From the NCBI GenBank assembly GCA_021788795.1, contig JAJYKG010000132.1:1-6241 (forward strand): DNA of 6,241 bases, given 5' to 3'. The notes under the pieces are model-generated. The model had not been told where the DNA came from. It did not search any database and saw only the letters and a program-made list of their open reading frames with translations. Numbering within the stretch: position 1 is the stretch's first letter; each line of letters starts with the position of its first letter. Below are positions 5,658 to 6,241 of this stretch, in pieces. Source of the stretch: Thermoplasmata archaeon (GTDB lineage: Archaea > Thermoplasmatota > Thermoplasmata > RBG-16-68-12). A program made the translations under genes and the position numbers.

Positions 5658-6194
5658 GTCCGCCGTGTTGCTGTAACCGCGGACCTCCCAGTAGCCGAGC
5701 TGCTCCTCGGCGGTGAAGGTCACCTGCCGCACCCACTTCGCGCTCTTGTACGCGTAGCGCTTGGGCACGAGGAGCCGGACGGGGCCGCCGTGCTCCAGGG
5801 GCAGCGGGTTCCCGTCCCAGCGGTACGCCATCATCACGTCGGCGTCGTACAGGACCGGGAGCGGATGGGACGTCGTGTAGCCGTCCGCGCACGTGAACGT
5901 CGCGAACCTCGCGGAGGGCCGGATCCGGGCGCGATCGGCCAGTTCGCGGATCGAGACGCCCTCCCACGCGTTGTCGTACGTCGTCCAGCCGGTCACGCAG
6001 TGGAAGTCGGTGGACACGGTCGCCTTCGGCAGCCCGAGGAACTCCTCGTACGTGAGCCGGAGGGGCGCGTCGACCTCGCCGTCCACCCGGAAGTCCCAGG
6101 TCTTCGGGTCGAACCGCGGGACGATGCCGAGGTCCAGCCGCGGCCACTTCCGGACGTTGCGCTGTCCCGGCGGGAGGCGTCGCGGCTCGGCCAT
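5628..6194 (-). CDS. Sulfite-oxidase-like molybdopterin-dependent oxidoreductase (COG2041, YuiH type)
   Basis: This is a short, single-domain member of the sulfite oxidase family, which binds a mononuclear molybdenum cofactor. Of 188 residues, the N-terminus LPPGQ...DLGIVPRFDPKTW (7-33) is typical of this subgroup. DFHCVTGW (63-70) carries C66, the expected thiolate ligand of molybdenum. WEGV (77-80), DGYTT (104-108), EHGGPVRLLVPKRY (134-147) and YKSAKW (149-154) are cofactor-domain signatures, and GYWEVRGYSN...DPW (167-181) closes the domain. There is no heme domain and no C-terminal dimerisation domain. R5-R6 is not followed by a hydrophobic stretch, so no Tat signal is seen and the protein should be cytoplasmic, unlike MsrP/YedY. 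The true substrate of this subgroup is not known to me; sulfite or sulfoxides are analogies. ATG at 6194 has no SD site but follows a well-placed TATA box, which suggests a leaderless mRNA, perhaps continuing into tatC and tatA. Confidence 0.93.
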   Translation of the reverse strand: MAEPRRLPPGQRNVRKWPRLDLGIVPRFDPKTWDFRVDGEVDAPLRLTYEEFLGLPKATVSTDFHCVTGWTTYDNAWEGVSIRELADRARIRPSARFATFTCADGYTTSHPLPVLYDADVMMAYRWDGNPLPLEHGGPVRLLVPKRYAYKSAKWVRQVTFTAEEQLGYWEVRGYSNTADPWTEDRYSF

Positions 6195-6204
6195 GGGGCA
6201 AATA

Positions 6205-6232
6205 CAACCGCCCCCCTGAATATAAACGGTTG
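6205..6232 (-). promoter_or_regulatory. Inverted repeat bracketing the TATA box, candidate operator
   Basis: CAACCG (6205-6210) and CGGTTG (6227-6232) are perfect inverted copies whose centres are 22 bases apart, about two helical turns. They enclose the TATA box of the molybdopterin gene, and one arm touches it. A dimeric repressor binding both arms would shut out TBP/TFB. Six-base arms can arise by chance, so this rests on their placement. Confidence 0.45.
6219..6226 (-). promoter_or_regulatory. Archaeal TATA box of the molybdopterin / tat gene cluster
   Basis: TTTATATT on the minus strand is the most AT-rich octamer of the intergenic DNA and matches the archaeal TATA consensus well. Its centre is about 28 bases before the ATG at 6194, so transcription starting 25-27 bases downstream would begin within a few bases of the start codon. 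That explains the missing SD site and is the best single sign of an archaeal genome here. Confidence 0.75.
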
Positions 6233-6241
6233 CCAGAGATC

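Noticed and set aside
6177..6182. Arg-Arg pair near the start of the molybdopterin protein as a Tat signal
   Set aside because: No hydrophobic segment or cleavage region follows, and the next residues (LPPGQ) belong to the conserved start of the mature domain.
5500..6207. Overlapping minus-strand frame covering the molybdopterin gene and the start of tatC
   Set aside because: Arg/Pro/Gly-rich shadow frame. The real frame carries C66 and the molybdopterin signatures.
1..6241. CRISPR array, tRNA, rRNA, insertion sequence or toxin-antitoxin pair
   Set aside because: I saw no regularly spaced repeats, cloverleaf pattern, transposase motif or small toxin-like gene pair. The short intergenic gaps leave little room for them.

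Overview
The window is GC-rich (about two-thirds G+C by eye) and looks archaeal. The clearest promoter, upstream of the sulfite-oxidase-like gene, has an archaeal TATA box placed so that transcription would begin almost at the ATG. The TatC has the long first external loop I associate with archaeal homologues. The other genes (Lrp/AsnC regulator, small membrane zinc-ribbon protein, TatA plus TatC only) also fit an archaeon, possibly a GC-rich Thermoplasmatota lineage. The phylum is inference. Several genes use GTG or TTG starts with good Shine-Dalgarno (SD) sites, so a GC-rich bacterium is not fully excluded.

Layout. Positions 1-1211 read on the plus strand: the proline-rich tail of a truncated protein, an abutting gene for a two-helix membrane protein with a C-terminal zinc ribbon, then, after a 152-base gap holding a palindrome, an Lrp/AsnC regulator. 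Positions 1215-6194 read on the minus strand. In transcription order they are a sulfite-oxidase-like molybdopterin protein, tatC, tatA, a GlcD-like FAD oxidase, and a second protein of the same fold that has lost the main FAD-binding loop. The regulator and the second oxidase-like gene converge with only 3 bases between their stop codons.

How the genes may work together. tatC and tatA form a minimal Tat translocase operon, possibly led by the molybdopterin gene. That protein has no visible Tat signal and probably stays in the cytoplasm. The two FAD-fold genes are translationally coupled (1 base apart, SD site inside the upstream gene) and probably make a two-subunit 2-hydroxyacid-type dehydrogenase with one catalytic and one degenerate subunit, recalling GlcD/GlcE. 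No iron-sulfur partner is in the window. The Lrp-like protein is a candidate regulator of itself and of this pair.

The most unusual points are the degenerate FAD-fold partner, a two-unit repeat in the C-terminal tail of TatA, and an operator-like inverted repeat bracketing the TATA box of the molybdopterin gene. I do not see a clear new defence or mobile system. No RNA gene, CRISPR array or insertion sequence was recognised. No gene-free stretch exceeds 300 bases.
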